Part shown: piece after piece, positions 1 through 9,868 of the stretch | Numbering within the stretch: the stretch's first letter is position 1 | How the letters are laid out: every line of letters starts with the position of its first letter | Assembly: GCF_004295795.1 (NCBI RefSeq) | Contig: NZ_SEBR01000007.1 | Location: forward strand, 1 to 64,000 | Reading direction: 5' to 3' | Length of the DNA stretch: 64,000 bases | Origin: Flavobacterium sp. | Lineage (GTDB): Bacteria; Bacteroidota; Bacteroidia; Flavobacteriales; Flavobacteriaceae | Notes under the pieces: generated by a model | What the model was told of the DNA's origin: nothing | Seen by the model: the letters and a program-made list of their open reading frames with translations, nothing else | Database searches by the model: none | Position numbers and translations under genes: made by a program

Positions 1-3000
1 ACACCGTCGTTGTTGGCCGAGATGCCCTTCTGGATCGTGCAGCTCGTCGTGGCAGCCACGAAAGGCGCACTGCCGTCGCAGCCCGAGACCGTAACCGTAA
101 GGGTGTAGGTGCCAGCGCCGGAGACCGTCGCCGAGGCAGTCGAGCCGCCAGAGACGATCTGGCCGTCGGTCGTCGACCATGCGTAGGACGCCGTAGCAGC
201 GTCGTAGTTCACAGCAGTGGCCGTAAGCACGTACACGTTGTTCTGGCAGCCGCCATCGATCGTGAACTGTGGCGCGTCACCGACCGTTACCGTGAAAGTG
301 GATTCCGTGAAACATTGAGCGTTGTCAGGAGATACCGCACGGATCGTGATAGTACTCGTTTGACAAACTTGATCGCCAGCGTTCAACTGCGTTCCGTTTG
401 ACCAGTAAGTATTGCCCGGAGTCAGTGCAGGAAGCGTAAAGCAAACTCCTTCACAATTCGTGACATCTGGTAAAACATCTGCCGTAGGCGTAGCCGAAAC
501 GGCAACAGTGAAACTGGTCTCGACAGCCGTACATGGTGAGCCGGCAACCGGAGCAACGTAAACATATACCGTGTAAGTTCCTACGCCGAGCGTGAGATTC
601 GTGATCGGGTCCACACCTCCTGTTTGGGAGAAGTAACCGCCAGAAGTCAACGTCGGAAGTGTGTAACTATTACATTCAACGACTGGCTGGAATGTACCGA
701 CAGTCGGTTGGTCGTAAATCGTTACCAAGAACTCTGACGTATCTGAACAAGTACCCAAAACCGCACATACATAAACAATTTGTGTCGCATTGATTGTACT
801 TCCAGGCGCCAAAACGGTTCCTGAACAATCAGATGCTGTATTGTAAGTGTGGTTTGCAGGCAAAGCAGGCAATGTATACGGTCCGCAGTTGGTTACATCT
901 GGCATCGTGATGGCCGTGATGTTTCCGATTGTCACCGTAAAATTGCTTTCAGCTGTACAAATTCCGTCGTTGGCATAAACGTATACGATCGTTCCGTCCT
1001 GAGTGATCACGTCACCGGCGTTCAATACCGTTCCACCGCCAGTCGGTCCGCCCGGAGCTGTGTAGTAAGTGTTGTTCGTTCCCGGATCTGGAAGGACGTA
1101 TTGAGAACATCCGTCAGTTATCGTCGGAACAAAAGCAGACAAAGTCGTGATTGTAACCACAAAACTGTCTTCATTCGGACAACTTGCCGAATACACATAG
1201 ATCGTCTGTGTCTGATTCACGACATCGCCCGCAAACAAAGGCGTTCCGAGTCCGCCCGATTGGGTGAAATAATTACCCGCAGAAGGCAAAGTCGGAAGAA
1301 TGTAAGAATCACAAACCGTGACATCTGGCGGAGCAACCGGCCCAGGCGTCAAAGTGACAACCGTAGAAGCTGAACCCGTACATCCGGCATTATTGACCGT
1401 AACGGTGTAAGTTCCGGCTTGCGTCACGCTTATCGTTTGAGTCGTATCTGGAAGTGGATCTGCACCCAAAGTCCAAGAATAAGTCACACTTGCAGGATCG
1501 AAGTTTCCAGGAGTTACAGTAATTGTTCCCGCAGCGCCAGCGCACATCGAGAAATCTGGTGTAACCGTAAATACAGGCGCCAAATCCTGAACGATCAAAT
1601 GCAGCGATACGACCGCGAAACATCCGGATGGCGTGTGAAGATTAGCCCAAATTGTCTGGTCGTACTGCACAACATTTGTGTAAATGTTCGGAAGTGGATT
1701 TACTTGTCCATTTGCATCGGCTTCAGAGAAATAGTAAGTCACGCTGTAAATCGCAGGGTTCAATCCTCCAAGAATAGGCGCATCGGCATCGCTCAAAGTG
1801 AATTGTGCAAAACCAGTACTGTTACATGCCACGAGATTTTGTGGTGTGCCCGGCTGCAATGGCGGATAGAATTCGATGGTAACCGAATCTGTCGCGCTAC
1901 AAGTCGAGTTGTTGTAAGTAGCAGTTGCGCCGTAATCTCCAGATTCCGTAACGGTAATCGTCGCACCGGTAGCACCAGGAATGATTTCTCCGTCTTGCGT
2001 CCATTGGAAAGTGTAAAGTGTCGGATCGAGTCCGCTGTCAAGCACGAATGACGAACCTGAACAAAGCGCCGTTCCATCTGCCTCAAGGAAATCTTGTCCC
2101 AACTGGATGTCTCCGATGTTGAAACTTCCACCTTGAAGGAAAACTGCCGAATCATAATTACCGTCAAGTCGATCCGCGATAACCAATTTGATATGGTATT
2201 GCGTACCCGGCGTAACAGTCGATGTGGCGGTCAAAGGAACCGTTACACCATTGTAGTTTATTGGAGCCGAAAGTGGATCGGCACCTTCCGGCAATAAATA
2301 ATATTCATCAAAATACTGAGGATTCACCGAACCGCAACCACCGTTATAAGCAGTATCGCGAATCGTGATTACAGAAACCGGCGTGTTCGTGCTTGGAATC
2401 ACCGCCAAATTGGTCGTTGTGTTCGTAGCAGTGTCGGTCAACAAGAACGCAAATGCATCCGAGTAATCGCACTGGAAAATCCCGTATTCTTCTGAGGCGA
2501 ACAAAAAGTTGAAACTGATTGTCGGAGTAATCGGAATAAAGTCAAATTCCAATATCGATGCGTTGTAGGAAATCATCGTTTGGCCGGTTCCTTGAAAAAC
2601 GATATTCTCCAAGTCGTCGTCGCCGCCCCACGTGTCCATTTCTGCATTTCCGTCGTCCAGAACATTCAAGTTCGGACCTGGTGCATTCAAAACATGTCCG
2701 GTCGTCATGATCAAACCTTCCTGGAACGGGAACGACGAGCCGTTTTGGCCAAAGTATCCGATGCCTGGAGTCGAACCGAAATTCGTTCCGGTAGAATAAG
2801 TGATGTTCGTCACGCTGGCGCAATCTGAATTGATCAAGATGTCAGTCACCAATTCCTCGATCGTGTAATCTGTGATACTGGTGTAGATTGGCGGTGGAAC
2901 TGTAGTGATGCACAAATCGAAAGTCGAATTCTGATTTGGCGTTGCAGTTTCTGTCCAAACCCTGACGTAATAAATTTGGTTCGGAACAAGCGGACTGACC

Positions 3001-6000
3001 GTCATTTGATCGGTGAAAGTTTCCGAACATTCAACCAAAGTAAGTCCTCCGGCGCAATCGCCTTGGTAAACAGCCATATTTAGGCTGAAAGCATTTCCTT
3101 GGATATTGCTCAAAGTAATCGCCTGAGCCGTGGTCAAAGCCGTGAACTGGAACCAAACGTCGTCGTCAGCCGTTCCCGTACAGGTATTCGCCTGAGTAGA
3201 ACCAGTTGCTCCAATCAAAGTTCCGGAAACAGAATCGACGCAAGGAACACCCGGATTCACCGGAACTACGACAGCAGCCGTACACTCGTCGTTTTCAGGT
3301 GCGGTAGAGAATGATTTCGGGTTCGACCAAAGGCTGATGTCATCGGCACTACAGAAAGCGCGAACGTAAACCTTGTATTGTGTCGCCGCAGTGAGCGGAG
3401 TAATATTTCCGTAAGTATAAGTCGTTGCATTGGCAACTTCCCATCCTGGCGTATTCGCGTCCGGAACCGGAGCTGTAGCCGGCAATACCAAAACGTGCCA
3501 TTGTGTAGCCGATCCGACTTCTGTCCAGCTTACGGTTACCGTCGTAGCGGATGTGTCAGCGATAGTGACGGCTGTAGGTTTAGGACAAGTTGGCGGAGGA
3601 AGACAAGCAACATTGGCCAACCAACCTTCTTCGTTGAAAGAGAAGTCGCTCAGGAACCAGAAAGTCAAACATCCGTTGGCCGCCGATGATGTGAACGGAC
3701 CAGGGATCGTATTGCCCCAATAAGCTCCGGGTTCCGTCAAAGGTCCGAAACCTGCCGGGTTGTCACTTGCTATCATTGGCGAGTTGACGCTGTCTCCGTC
3801 AAAAACGTAGATTCCGTCCCAGTTTTCCTCGGTGTTGAACATCGTGAAGGTTACCGTAACCTGATCTCCCGTGTTTTCAGGACAGATCGTAACCACAGAG
3901 TTCGATTGGTTCGGATAGTTCGCAGGTCCGCCTTGATCGATGAAGAAGCCACCGCAAACAGGAGGCGCAACCAAAGTCGTAGCCGTTCTTGGTCCCGCAG
4001 GTGAGCTTACGTCAGTTGGAGAACAAATCGCGAAAACGTAAATGTCGTAGCAAGTTGCAGAATCAAGGTTTGTCAAAGTAACCGAAGTCGCGTTTGCAGT
4101 GACAAAGTCAGGATCGGTCGCAGATGGAGGCGTCGATCCGCAAGGAACGGCATAAACATGCCAGGTCGTTGCAGGTCCAACCGCAGTCCAGCTCACTGGA
4201 ATTTCGGTAGCCGTAGGAGTTCCCAAAGTAACCGCAGTTGGCTTAGGACAAGTTGGCGGTGGCCCGCAGTTCACAGTCGCTGACCATCCCGGTTCGTTTC
4301 CGAAGCCGTCGCTGAAAAATTGGAAAGTAAGACAACCGTCGGCACTCGATGCTTCGAATGTTCCCGGGTTAGCCGTTCCCCAATACGCACCCGGCGTAGA
4401 AAGGTTTCCGTTATTTCCAGGACCGTTGTTGCTTGGAATCAACGGGTCGTTCAAGGAATCTCCGTCGTGGATGTAAAGTCCGTCCCAAGTGCTTTCGACA
4501 CTGAAAGACGTAAAAGTCACAGTAACGATTTCGCCAGGTGTTTGCGGACAGATCGAAACAACAGAGTTTGAGTTGTTCGGATAATTGGCATTTGGTCCGC
4601 CAGTATCGGTGAACACGCCGCCACAAACAGGTGGAGTGATTTGCGTACAATAAGTGATTTTGAACGACCACGAACTTATATCGGTATCGCTGCAACGTGT
4701 TCGAACATAAAAGTCGAAACAAGTCGCGGAAGCCAATCCGGGATAAGTAAAAGTCGTACTCGTCGTCTGGATTCCTGTCGCATTGGCGCCCGGAGCAGGC
4801 GAACCTGTAGGCAAAGCCAATACTTCGAAAGTAGTTCCAGGTCCAACCGGCGTCCAAGACAAAGTAACCGATTGGTCGGTAGCCGACAATCCTGTAAGCG
4901 CAGTCGGTTTCGGACAAGTTGGCGCAGGCCCGCATGTCACGTTCGCCGCCCATCCGGCTTGGTTCTGGAATCCGTCACTGATGAATTGGAAAGTCAAACA
5001 TCCGTCGGCGCTCGAAGATTCGAACGGGCCTGGAATCGAGTTGCCCCAATAAGCTCCGGGTGTCGTAAGGTCTCCGTTACCCGGACCGTTTGTACTCGGG
5101 ATCAACGGATCATTCGTTCCGTTTCCGTCGTAAACATACATTCCGTCCCAATTGCTCTCGACGCTGAAAGCCGTGAAAGTTACCGTAACGACATCGCCCG
5201 CGTTTTGCGGACAGATCGTTATCGTTGAAGATTCGTTGTTTGAATAGTTGCCATCGACACCGCCGCTATCTACGTAATTTCCGCCACAAACTGGTGGCAA
5301 AGCTTGCGTACAGACAGGATCTGATGGTCCGACCCATTCTCCTGGGAAGAAACAAATCGATCGTACATAATAAACATAACAAGTCAAAGCGGTAAAAGGC
5401 GCTGGAACTGTCTCGGTAGTTGACGTGACAGTAACTGTTGGCAATCCGTTTACCACGATAGGCGTTCCGGCATTTGCCAGAGGAACACCGGCAGGAAGCA
5501 CAAGCACTTCCCATTGATTGTTTCCGGCGGCATCCCAGTCAAGCGTAATGCTGGAGGCCGTCGAAGCGGATGAGTCCAAAGTTTCCACTTCAGAATCGTT
5601 ACATTTCTGGTCTACGTGCACATCGTCAACCAACCAGCGCTCACCAGTTTGGGCAGCTCCGGTTTGGGTAGTGATTTTGACGAAAGCGATGTAAATGGTT
5701 GTCGCGCCTCCAAAGTCAGGAAGATCGATCACTTTTTGTTCATATTGATCGAAAACACTGTTTATGACATCGTCATTCCAGGTTCCCAACAAATAAGTGA
5801 AGTTGGCGAGGTTCGTCGGATCGGAAGTTCCCAATGCTGCTCTTACCTCAAATACCGTATTTTGGAAACCCGCAAGCGTCGTCCGGCTTTGGAAGCGCAT
5901 CTGTGGGTTTGCCGGCAACGGAAAAGCCGGTGAAATCAAGTAATCCTGGGAAACATTTCCCGCACCGATGTTTTGTCGGTTGATGTAAGCCGCATTCGGA

Positions 6001-6212
6001 TTGGAATAGGCCGGATAAACCGATGTGGAACTGATTGTCCAGTTGGTTGTACCTACGCCGTTGTCTGCAATCCGCCACGCCCCGCTAGGAAGCGTCCACG
6101 GCCCTAAAGCGGTAGGAGCCGTTACACTGGCGTCATCGAAAGTCTCATGGATTTGTGAAAATCCCGTGAACCCCAATAGAAGCAGCACAAGAAAAAAAGT
6201 AATTTTTTTCAT
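1..6212 (-). CDS. Giant T9SS type B surface protein (partial, C-terminus beyond window)
   Basis: Large exported protein; 2,070 codons are visible and the frame is open to the window edge. A signal peptide (MKKITFFLVLLLLGFTGFSQ) starts at the ATG at 6212. Domains in order: choice-of-anchor J/adhesin-like (about 21-197, beginning IHETFDD); four Fn3-like segments alternating with three CUB-like domains (starting CGGNYVD near 309, CGGVFTD near 529, CGGFFID near 752); a Bacteroidota beta domain (ENDECTAA, near 971); a choice-of-anchor L domain (about 1115-1370); then Cys-containing Ig/PKD-like repeats to about 2055. The last visible residues, CTIQKGISANNDGV, match the start of the gliding-motility-associated (CHU_C) sorting domain, so the stop lies not far outside. 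This implies export through Sec and T9SS and attachment at the cell surface. An adhesin role is inferred. GC content rises sharply in the last 300 bases. Confidence 0.93.
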   Translation of the reverse strand, partial: MKKITFFLVLLLLGFTGFSQIHETFDDASVTAPTALGPWTLPSGAWRIADNGVGTTNWTISSTSVYPAYSNPNAAYINRQNIGAGNVSQDYLISPAFPLPANPQMRFQSRTTLAGFQNTVFEVRAALGTSDPTNLANFTYLLGTWNDDVINSVFDQYEQKVIDLPDFGGATTIYIAFVKITTQTGAAQTGERWLVDDVHVDQKCNDSEVETLDSSASTASSITLDWDAAGNNQWEVLVLPAGVPLANAGTPIVVNGLPTVTVTSTTETVPAPFTALTCYVYYVRSICFFPGEWVGPSDPVCTQALPPVCGGNYVDSGGVDGNYSNNESSTITICPQNAGDVVTVTFTAFSVESNWDGMYVYDGNGTNDPLIPSTNGPGNGDLTTPGAYWGNSIPGPFESSSADGCLTFQFISDGFQNQAGWAANVTCGPAPTCPKPTALTGLSATDQSVTLSWTPVGPGTTFEVLALPTGSPAPGANATGIQTTSTTFTYPGLASATCFDFYVRTRCSDTDISSWSFKITYCTQITPPVCGGVFTDTGGPNANYPNNSNSVVSICPQTPGEIVTVTFTSFSVESTWDGLYIHDGDSLNDPLIPSNNGPGNNGNLSTPGAYWGTANPGTFEASSADGCLTFQFFSDGFGNEPGWSATVNCGPPPTCPKPTAVTLGTPTATEIPVSWTAVGPATTWHVYAVPCGSTPPSATDPDFVTANATSVTLTNLDSATCYDIYVFAICSPTDVSSPAGPRTATTLVAPPVCGGFFIDQGGPANYPNQSNSVVTICPENTGDQVTVTFTMFNTEENWDGIYVFDGDSVNSPMIASDNPAGFGPLTEPGAYWGNTIPGPFTSSAANGCLTFWFLSDFSFNEEGWLANVACLPPPTCPKPTAVTIADTSATTVTVSWTEVGSATQWHVLVLPATAPVPDANTPGWEVANATTYTYGNITPLTAATQYKVYVRAFCSADDISLWSNPKSFSTAPENDECTAAVVVPVNPGVPCVDSVSGTLIGATGSTQANTCTGTADDDVWFQFTALTTAQAITLSNIQGNAFSLNMAVYQGDCAGGLTLVECSETFTDQMTVSPLVPNQIYYVRVWTETATPNQNSTFDLCITTVPPPIYTSITDYTIEELVTDILINSDCASVTNITYSTGTNFGSTPGIGYFGQNGSSFPFQEGLIMTTGHVLNAPGPNLNVLDDGNAEMDTWGGDDDLENIVFQGTGQTMISYNASILEFDFIPITPTISFNFLFASEEYGIFQCDYSDAFAFLLTDTATNTTTNLAVIPSTNTPVSVITIRDTAYNGGCGSVNPQYFDEYYLLPEGADPLSAPINYNGVTVPLTATSTVTPGTQYHIKLVIADRLDGNYDSAVFLQGGSFNIGDIQLGQDFLEADGTALCSGSSFVLDSGLDPTLYTFQWTQDGEIIPGATGATITVTESGDYGATATYNNSTCSATDSVTIEFYPPLQPGTPQNLVACNSTGFAQFTLSDADAPILGGLNPAIYSVTYYFSEADANGQVNPLPNIYTNVVQYDQTIWANLHTPSGCFAVVSLHLIVQDLAPVFTVTPDFSMCAGAAGTITVTPGNFDPASVTYSWTLGADPLPDTTQTISVTQAGTYTVTVNNAGCTGSASTVVTLTPGPVAPPDVTVCDSYILPTLPSAGNYFTQSGGLGTPLFAGDVVNQTQTIYVYSASCPNEDSFVVTITTLSAFVPTITDGCSQYVLPDPGTNNTYYTAPGGPTGGGTVLNAGDVITQDGTIVYVYANDGICTAESNFTVTIGNITAITMPDVTNCGPYTLPALPANHTYNTASDCSGTVLAPGSTINATQIVYVCAVLGTCSDTSEFLVTIYDQPTVGTFQPVVECNSYTLPTLTSGGYFSQTGGVDPITNLTLGVGTYTVYVYVAPVAGSPCTAVETSFTVAVSATPTADVLPDVTNCEGVCFTLPALTPGNTYWSNGTQLNAGDQVCQTSTITIRAVSPDNAQCFTESTFTVTVGDAPQFTIDGGCQNNVYVLTATAVNYDAATASYAWSTTDGQIVSGGSTASATVSGAGTYTLTVTVSGCDGSAPFVAATTSCTIQKGISANNDG

Positions 6213-6370
6213 GGAGTTGAAATTTGGTTGTTAGAAATTGTTAGTAGCTTGAGGCGTAAATTTAACTAAAAATTTGGAAAAAGCAGAGTTTCGCTCATTT
6301 TCGCTAAAATTTCTCAAAAAACCCTTTTAGAATAGGCCTTGCACCGCATTTTTTGTATGAATTTAATGCT

Positions 6371-6378
6371 TATTTTTG
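6371..6378 (+). promoter_or_regulatory. -7 promoter element of hflX (TATTTTTG)
   Basis: The sequence matches the Bacteroidota -7 consensus TAnnTTTG and ends 16 bases before the hflX ATG, implying a leader of about 10 nt. A TTTG run at 6352-6355 could be the -33 element, but its spacing is shorter than usual. Confidence 0.6.
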
Positions 6379-6394
6379 CAAATAATTTTTTCAG

Positions 6395-7618
6395 ATGCTA
6401 GAAAAACAAACATTAGATATAGAAAAGACGGTCATCGTCGGGATTGTTACCCAAAACCAGCCCGAAGACAAACTCACCGAATACCTCGACGAGCTCGAAT
6501 TCCTGACATTTACAGCTGGCGGAACTGTCGTCAAACGCTTTTCCCAGAAAATGGAGAAGCCGAATCCGAAGACATTCCTCGGAACCGGAAAAATGGAGGA
6601 AATCAGGGAATACATAATCGAATTTAAAGTAAGCACTGTAATTTTCGACGACGAACTTTCGCCTTCCCAACAAAAGAACATTTCCAAGATATTGAACTGC
6701 AAAGTCTTGGACAGGACAAACCTCATCCTCGACATTTTCGCCCAAAGAGCGCAAACCTCTTACGCAAGAACGCAGGTCGAACTCGCCCAATGCCAATATT
6801 TGCTTCCGAGACTTTCGGGAATGTGGACGCACTTGGAACGCCAAAAAGGTGGAATCGGGATGCGCGGACCGGGTGAAACCGAAATCGAGACAGACAGACG
6901 GATCGTTCGCGACCGAATCGCGCTTCTGAAAGAGAAAATCAAGGTGATCGACAAACAGATGTCGGTGCAAAGAGGAAACCGCGGCGCAATGGTTCGCGTG
7001 GCTTTGGTCGGATACACGAACGTCGGGAAATCGACTTTGATGAACGCCATCGGAAAGAGCGACGTTTTTGTCGAGAACAAACTTTTCGCCACGCTTGACA
7101 CGACGGTTAGAAAAGTCGTGGTTCGGAACTTGCCGTTTTTGCTTTCGGATACCGTCGGATTCATCAGAAAACTTCCTACACAATTGGTAGAATCGTTCAA
7201 AAGTACGTTGGACGAAGTGCGAGAAGCCGACCTTTTGCTGCATGTAGTCGACATTTCACATTCTGATTTTGAGGATCACATCGCATCGGTCAACCAAATC
7301 CTAAAGGAAATCAAGAGCGACGACAAACCGACGATCATGGTTTTCAACAAAATCGACGCTTACAAACACCTGACGATCGAAGAAGACGATCTGATCACAG
7401 AGAAAACCAAGCGCCATTACACATTAAACGAATGGAAATCGACTTGGATGAACGATTTGGGCGACAAGAACGCGATTTTCATATCGGCTACGAACAAGGA
7501 GAATTTCGAGCAATTTCGGGAGATCGTTTACGAAGCCGTGCGCAAGATCCATATCTCGAGATTTCCTTACAACAATTTCCTTTATCCTGATTTCAAGGAA
7601 GCGCCAGAAGACAAATAA
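6395..7618 (+). CDS. hflX: GTPase HflX
   Basis: A 407-residue ribosome-associated GTPase that splits or rescues stalled ribosomes in studied homologues. The N-terminal HflX domain includes GTGKMEEI, the middle has the glycine-rich GPGETEIETDRR linker, and the G domain shows G1 GYTNVGKSTL, G3 DTVG (DTVGFIRKLP) and G4 FNKID. The length is normal for the family. The start is the first ATG after a -7 promoter element. It stands alone on the plus strand between the minus-strand adhesin and the SUF-associated genes, and is followed at once by a strong hairpin terminator. Confidence 0.95.
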   Translation: MLEKQTLDIEKTVIVGIVTQNQPEDKLTEYLDELEFLTFTAGGTVVKRFSQKMEKPNPKTFLGTGKMEEIREYIIEFKVSTVIFDDELSPSQQKNISKILNCKVLDRTNLILDIFAQRAQTSYARTQVELAQCQYLLPRLSGMWTHLERQKGGIGMRGPGETEIETDRRIVRDRIALLKEKIKVIDKQMSVQRGNRGAMVRVALVGYTNVGKSTLMNAIGKSDVFVENKLFATLDTTVRKVVVRNLPFLLSDTVGFIRKLPTQLVESFKSTLDEVREADLLLHVVDISHSDFEDHIASVNQILKEIKSDDKPTIMVFNKIDAYKHLTIEEDDLITEKTKRHYTLNEWKSTWMNDLGDKNAIFISATNKENFEQFREIVYEAVRKIHISRFPYNNFLYPDFKEAPEDK

Positions 7619-7652
7619 AAAAAGCCTCTCAGTAACGAGAGGCTTTTTGTTT
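7618..7652. terminator. Bidirectional terminator between hflX and the DUF3078 gene
   Basis: Seven-base stem GCCTCTC / GAGAGGC with loop AGTAAC, flanked by an A-run on the left and T-run on the right. It can serve hflX on the plus strand and the converging DUF3078 gene on the minus strand. Confidence 0.85.
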
Positions 7653-7666
7653 TAAGATAAGTTTCG

Positions 7667-8548
7667 TTAGAATCCGTAGTTGATCGCGACTCCAAAGACT
7701 TGTCTGATCTGGAATCCGCGGAAAGCGTTATCGTCATAAATCGTCTGGAACATGATGTTTGTAGTAAGCCATTTGTTGACTTTGAGCACGACGTTCAGTT
7801 GGTAATCCAAATCGACGTTTTGCGGATCTTCGAGATAATTCGTGTACAAATTCAGGATATTTTCTACTGAAACGTTGGCTAGCAACACGAATTTGTACAT
7901 TCCGGAAAGGTTCGCTCCAAATTCGTATCTGACACTTTTTCCTTCGGCCACGCCAAAATATTCCTCGTTTGGAAGCGTTCGTCCGGCATCGACGAAAGTT
8001 AGTTTTGAAGCCACCGGAGAGAAATTGAACTTGAAATCGTCGCGCTTTTTCCAGGCGATTCCGGGTCCGAATGACAAATATCCCGGCGACATGAAATCAG
8101 TGTATTCTTCGCGAATCTCGACGCCGTTCGCGTCCTTGTCATATTTGTAACCTTTGGTGAATTGCGTCCTGAAGTTCAGGAAAAACGAGTAATGCCAAAC
8201 TTCGGTGAACTGTTTTCCCAGCAACGAATTGATCTCGAGCCTGTCGTCTGTTTTCTTGGCGAACGAACTGGTTTTGGTTTTCACCAATCCGTAAGAAGCG
8301 ATGAATTTGTTGTCCCAACTCCACTCATCTTTCTTGTAATTGACGTCATAATTGACACCGATGTTACCCGAAATGTTGTTTTCACCTCCGGCAACCCAAT
8401 TGTCAAAAGTCGATTGGTTGAACAGGAAGGATGCGTTCCCTTTGGCTGTCCACGGACTGATCGTGTCGGTCGTGACGGCCGTCGAATCCTGGGCTTGAAG
8501 TCCGAATGCGCTCAAAAACAAAAACGCGCACAAAACTTTGTTTCTCAT
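7667..8548 (-). CDS. DUF3078 family outer-membrane-like protein
   Basis: A 293-residue exported protein with signal peptide (MRNKVLCAFLFLSAFGLQAQ). The remainder has alternating aromatic/polar strands typical of an outer-membrane beta-barrel, and ends in aromatic VAINYGF. The motif FNQSTFDNWVAGGENN is characteristic of DUF3078. The family is often found next to SUF genes in Flavobacteriia, but its function is not established. It has its own upstream -7 element (8574-8581), so it can be expressed separately from DUF2480, which lies 60 bases upstream. Confidence 0.88.
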   Translation of the reverse strand: MRNKVLCAFLFLSAFGLQAQDSTAVTTDTISPWTAKGNASFLFNQSTFDNWVAGGENNISGNIGVNYDVNYKKDEWSWDNKFIASYGLVKTKTSSFAKKTDDRLEINSLLGKQFTEVWHYSFFLNFRTQFTKGYKYDKDANGVEIREEYTDFMSPGYLSFGPGIAWKKRDDFKFNFSPVASKLTFVDAGRTLPNEEYFGVAEGKSVRYEFGANLSGMYKFVLLANVSVENILNLYTNYLEDPQNVDLDYQLNVVLKVNKWLTTNIMFQTIYDDNAFRGFQIRQVFGVAINYGF

Positions 8549-8573
8549 ATTCGTCTCATTTTAGGTTATGACA

Positions 8574-8581
8574 CAAATATA
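8574..8581 (-). promoter_or_regulatory. -7 promoter element of the DUF3078 gene (TATATTTG)
   Basis: On the minus strand the sequence reads TATATTTG, an exact TAnnTTTG match, 26 bases before the ATG at 8548. No clear -33 TTG is seen at the usual distance. Confidence 0.55.
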
Positions 8582-8608
8582 AAGTTTCAAAACGGGTTAC
8601 GTAGGATT

Positions 8609-9118
8609 TTATCGTCGTTTGTAAAGCGGAACAGCCGAACAAGCCTCGCCATACATGATGCTTTTCGCCACGGGCTGAAGCTTTTGTGCAGCCAGAACGT
8701 AAGCGCTCATCGGAACCGGTTTTTTCATGCAACCTTTGATGATCACGGGTTTATCGGCAAAATCAGAATAATCAAGCTTGGACAAGATTTCCTCGTACAA
8801 AGCCGAATTTATGTCGTCGATTTTACCCGAAACGATCCGCTTGGCAAAAGGGGCCAGATGCATCGTGACCAAAACCGACGCCCATGCCGGCAAAATCGCA
8901 TCCGTGCTGCAAAAAACAGCTACGTAAGCGTCTTGGTATTGCGTCCAATCGTGATTTTTCAAGCTCTCGCGGAAGTCTTTCTCGCGCAGCAAAAATCCTT
9001 CGAGAAGCCATTGCGACAAATCGATTTCGAGCCTTTGTCCTTTCGGATAATAATCTTCGAGATCAAAGACTTCAAGTGCGCTGTTCGCGACGCGGTTGAT
9101 AATTTCTTCCTCTTGCAT
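8609..9118 (-). CDS. DUF2480 family protein
   Basis: A 169-residue cytoplasmic protein of a Bacteroidota family with no established biochemical role, commonly encoded in SUF clusters. I chose the ATG at 9118 (MQEEEIINRV) rather than an upstream in-frame codon, because it forms a TGATG one-base overlap with the stop of the preceding DUF59 gene, suggesting translational coupling. Conserved-looking features include EIDLSQWL and IKGCMKKPVP (a cysteine near the C-terminus). Position in the operon suggests a link to Fe-S cluster biogenesis; this is inference. Confidence 0.85.
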   Translation of the reverse strand: MQEEEIINRVANSALEVFDLEDYYPKGQRLEIDLSQWLLEGFLLREKDFRESLKNHDWTQYQDAYVAVFCSTDAILPAWASVLVTMHLAPFAKRIVSGKIDDINSALYEEILSKLDYSDFADKPVIIKGCMKKPVPMSAYVLAAQKLQPVAKSIMYGEACSAVPLYKRR

Positions 9119-9441
9119 CACAACATTCCGAGTTCCAACTTCGCTTCCTCGCTCATCAAATCCTTGCTCCACGGCGGATCGAAAGTAATCTCGACCTCAG
9201 CCGATTTTATGCCTTCGATCTTGGCGATTTTCTCCTCGACTTCCTTGGGCAGACTTTCGGCCACCGGACAATTCGGAGACGTAAGCGTCATAAGGATTTT
9301 CACCTCGAAATCAGTGCTTACCATAACGTCGTAAACCAATCCGAGTTCGTAAATGTCCACGGGAATTTCGGGATCGTAAATGCCTTTTAGCGACTTGACG
9401 ATTTTTTCGCCCAATTCTGCTGTATCGATTTCTGTTTCCAT
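9118..9441 (-). CDS. SUF-associated DUF59 (MIP18/SufT-like) protein
   Basis: A 107-residue DUF59-domain protein, involved in Fe-S cluster maturation or carrier steps in studied relatives. It has the family hallmarks DPEIPVDIYELGLVYDV and TSPNCPVAESLP, where the cysteine is the conserved one. It lies 1 base downstream of sufE and overlaps DUF2480 by one base, so it is part of the sufS-sufE operon. The SufT name is used in this family, but function here rests on context. Confidence 0.92.
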   Translation of the reverse strand: METEIDTAELGEKIVKSLKGIYDPEIPVDIYELGLVYDVMVSTDFEVKILMTLTSPNCPVAESLPKEVEEKIAKIEGIKSAEVEITFDPPWSKDLMSEEAKLELGML

Positions 9442-9442
9442 A

Positions 9443-9868
9443 TTATTGCTGCGACTGGAATGCCAGCGCGTACATTTTTATTTGTTTGATCATTGACACG
9501 AGTCCGTTGGCGCGTGTTGGTGAAAGATGTTCTTTCAGCCCGATTTCGTCTATGAATTGCGTATCCGATGCCAAAATATCCGAAGCCTTCTGGCCCGAAA
9601 AACTGCGGATCAAAATCGCGATCAGACCTTTTGTGATTATCGCGTCCGAATCGGCTGTAAAATCGATTGTTCCGTCGTTTTCATCGGCGTGAAGCCAAAC
9701 CCTCGATTGGCAACCTTTGATAAGATTGTCCTCGGTCTTGTATTTGTCGTCGATCAGCGGAAGCGACTTTCCAAGGTCGATCAGATATTGGTAGCGCTCG
9801 TCCCAATTTTCCTCATCGAACATTGAAAATTCGTCAACTATCTCGTCCTGGATTTGTTTTATCGTCAT
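9443..9868 (-). CDS. sufE: SufE family cysteine desulfurase activator
   Basis: A 141-residue sulfur acceptor that takes persulfide from SufS and passes it to the SufBCD scaffold. The acceptor cysteine is C53 in IKGCQSRVWL, matching the position in characterised SufE proteins. The start overlaps the end of the preceding small exported-protein gene by four bases (ATGA), indicating coupled translation within the sufS operon. Confidence 0.95.
   Translation of the reverse strand: MTIKQIQDEIVDEFSMFDEENWDERYQYLIDLGKSLPLIDDKYKTEDNLIKGCQSRVWLHADENDGTIDFTADSDAIITKGLIAILIRSFSGQKASDILASDTQFIDEIGLKEHLSPTRANGLVSMIKQIKMYALAFQSQQ

Noticed and set aside
1..6212. CRISPR-like periodicity in the repeated CUB/Fn3 region
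   Set aside because: The repeats are coding, about 670 bases long and diverged; there are no short identical repeats with unique spacers anywhere in the window.
8162..9334. Long plus-strand open frame of 390 codons
   Set aside because: It lies opposite DUF3078, DUF2480 and SufT-like genes, all of which have clear family motifs; the plus-strand peptide is Arg/Phe-rich and shows no domain.
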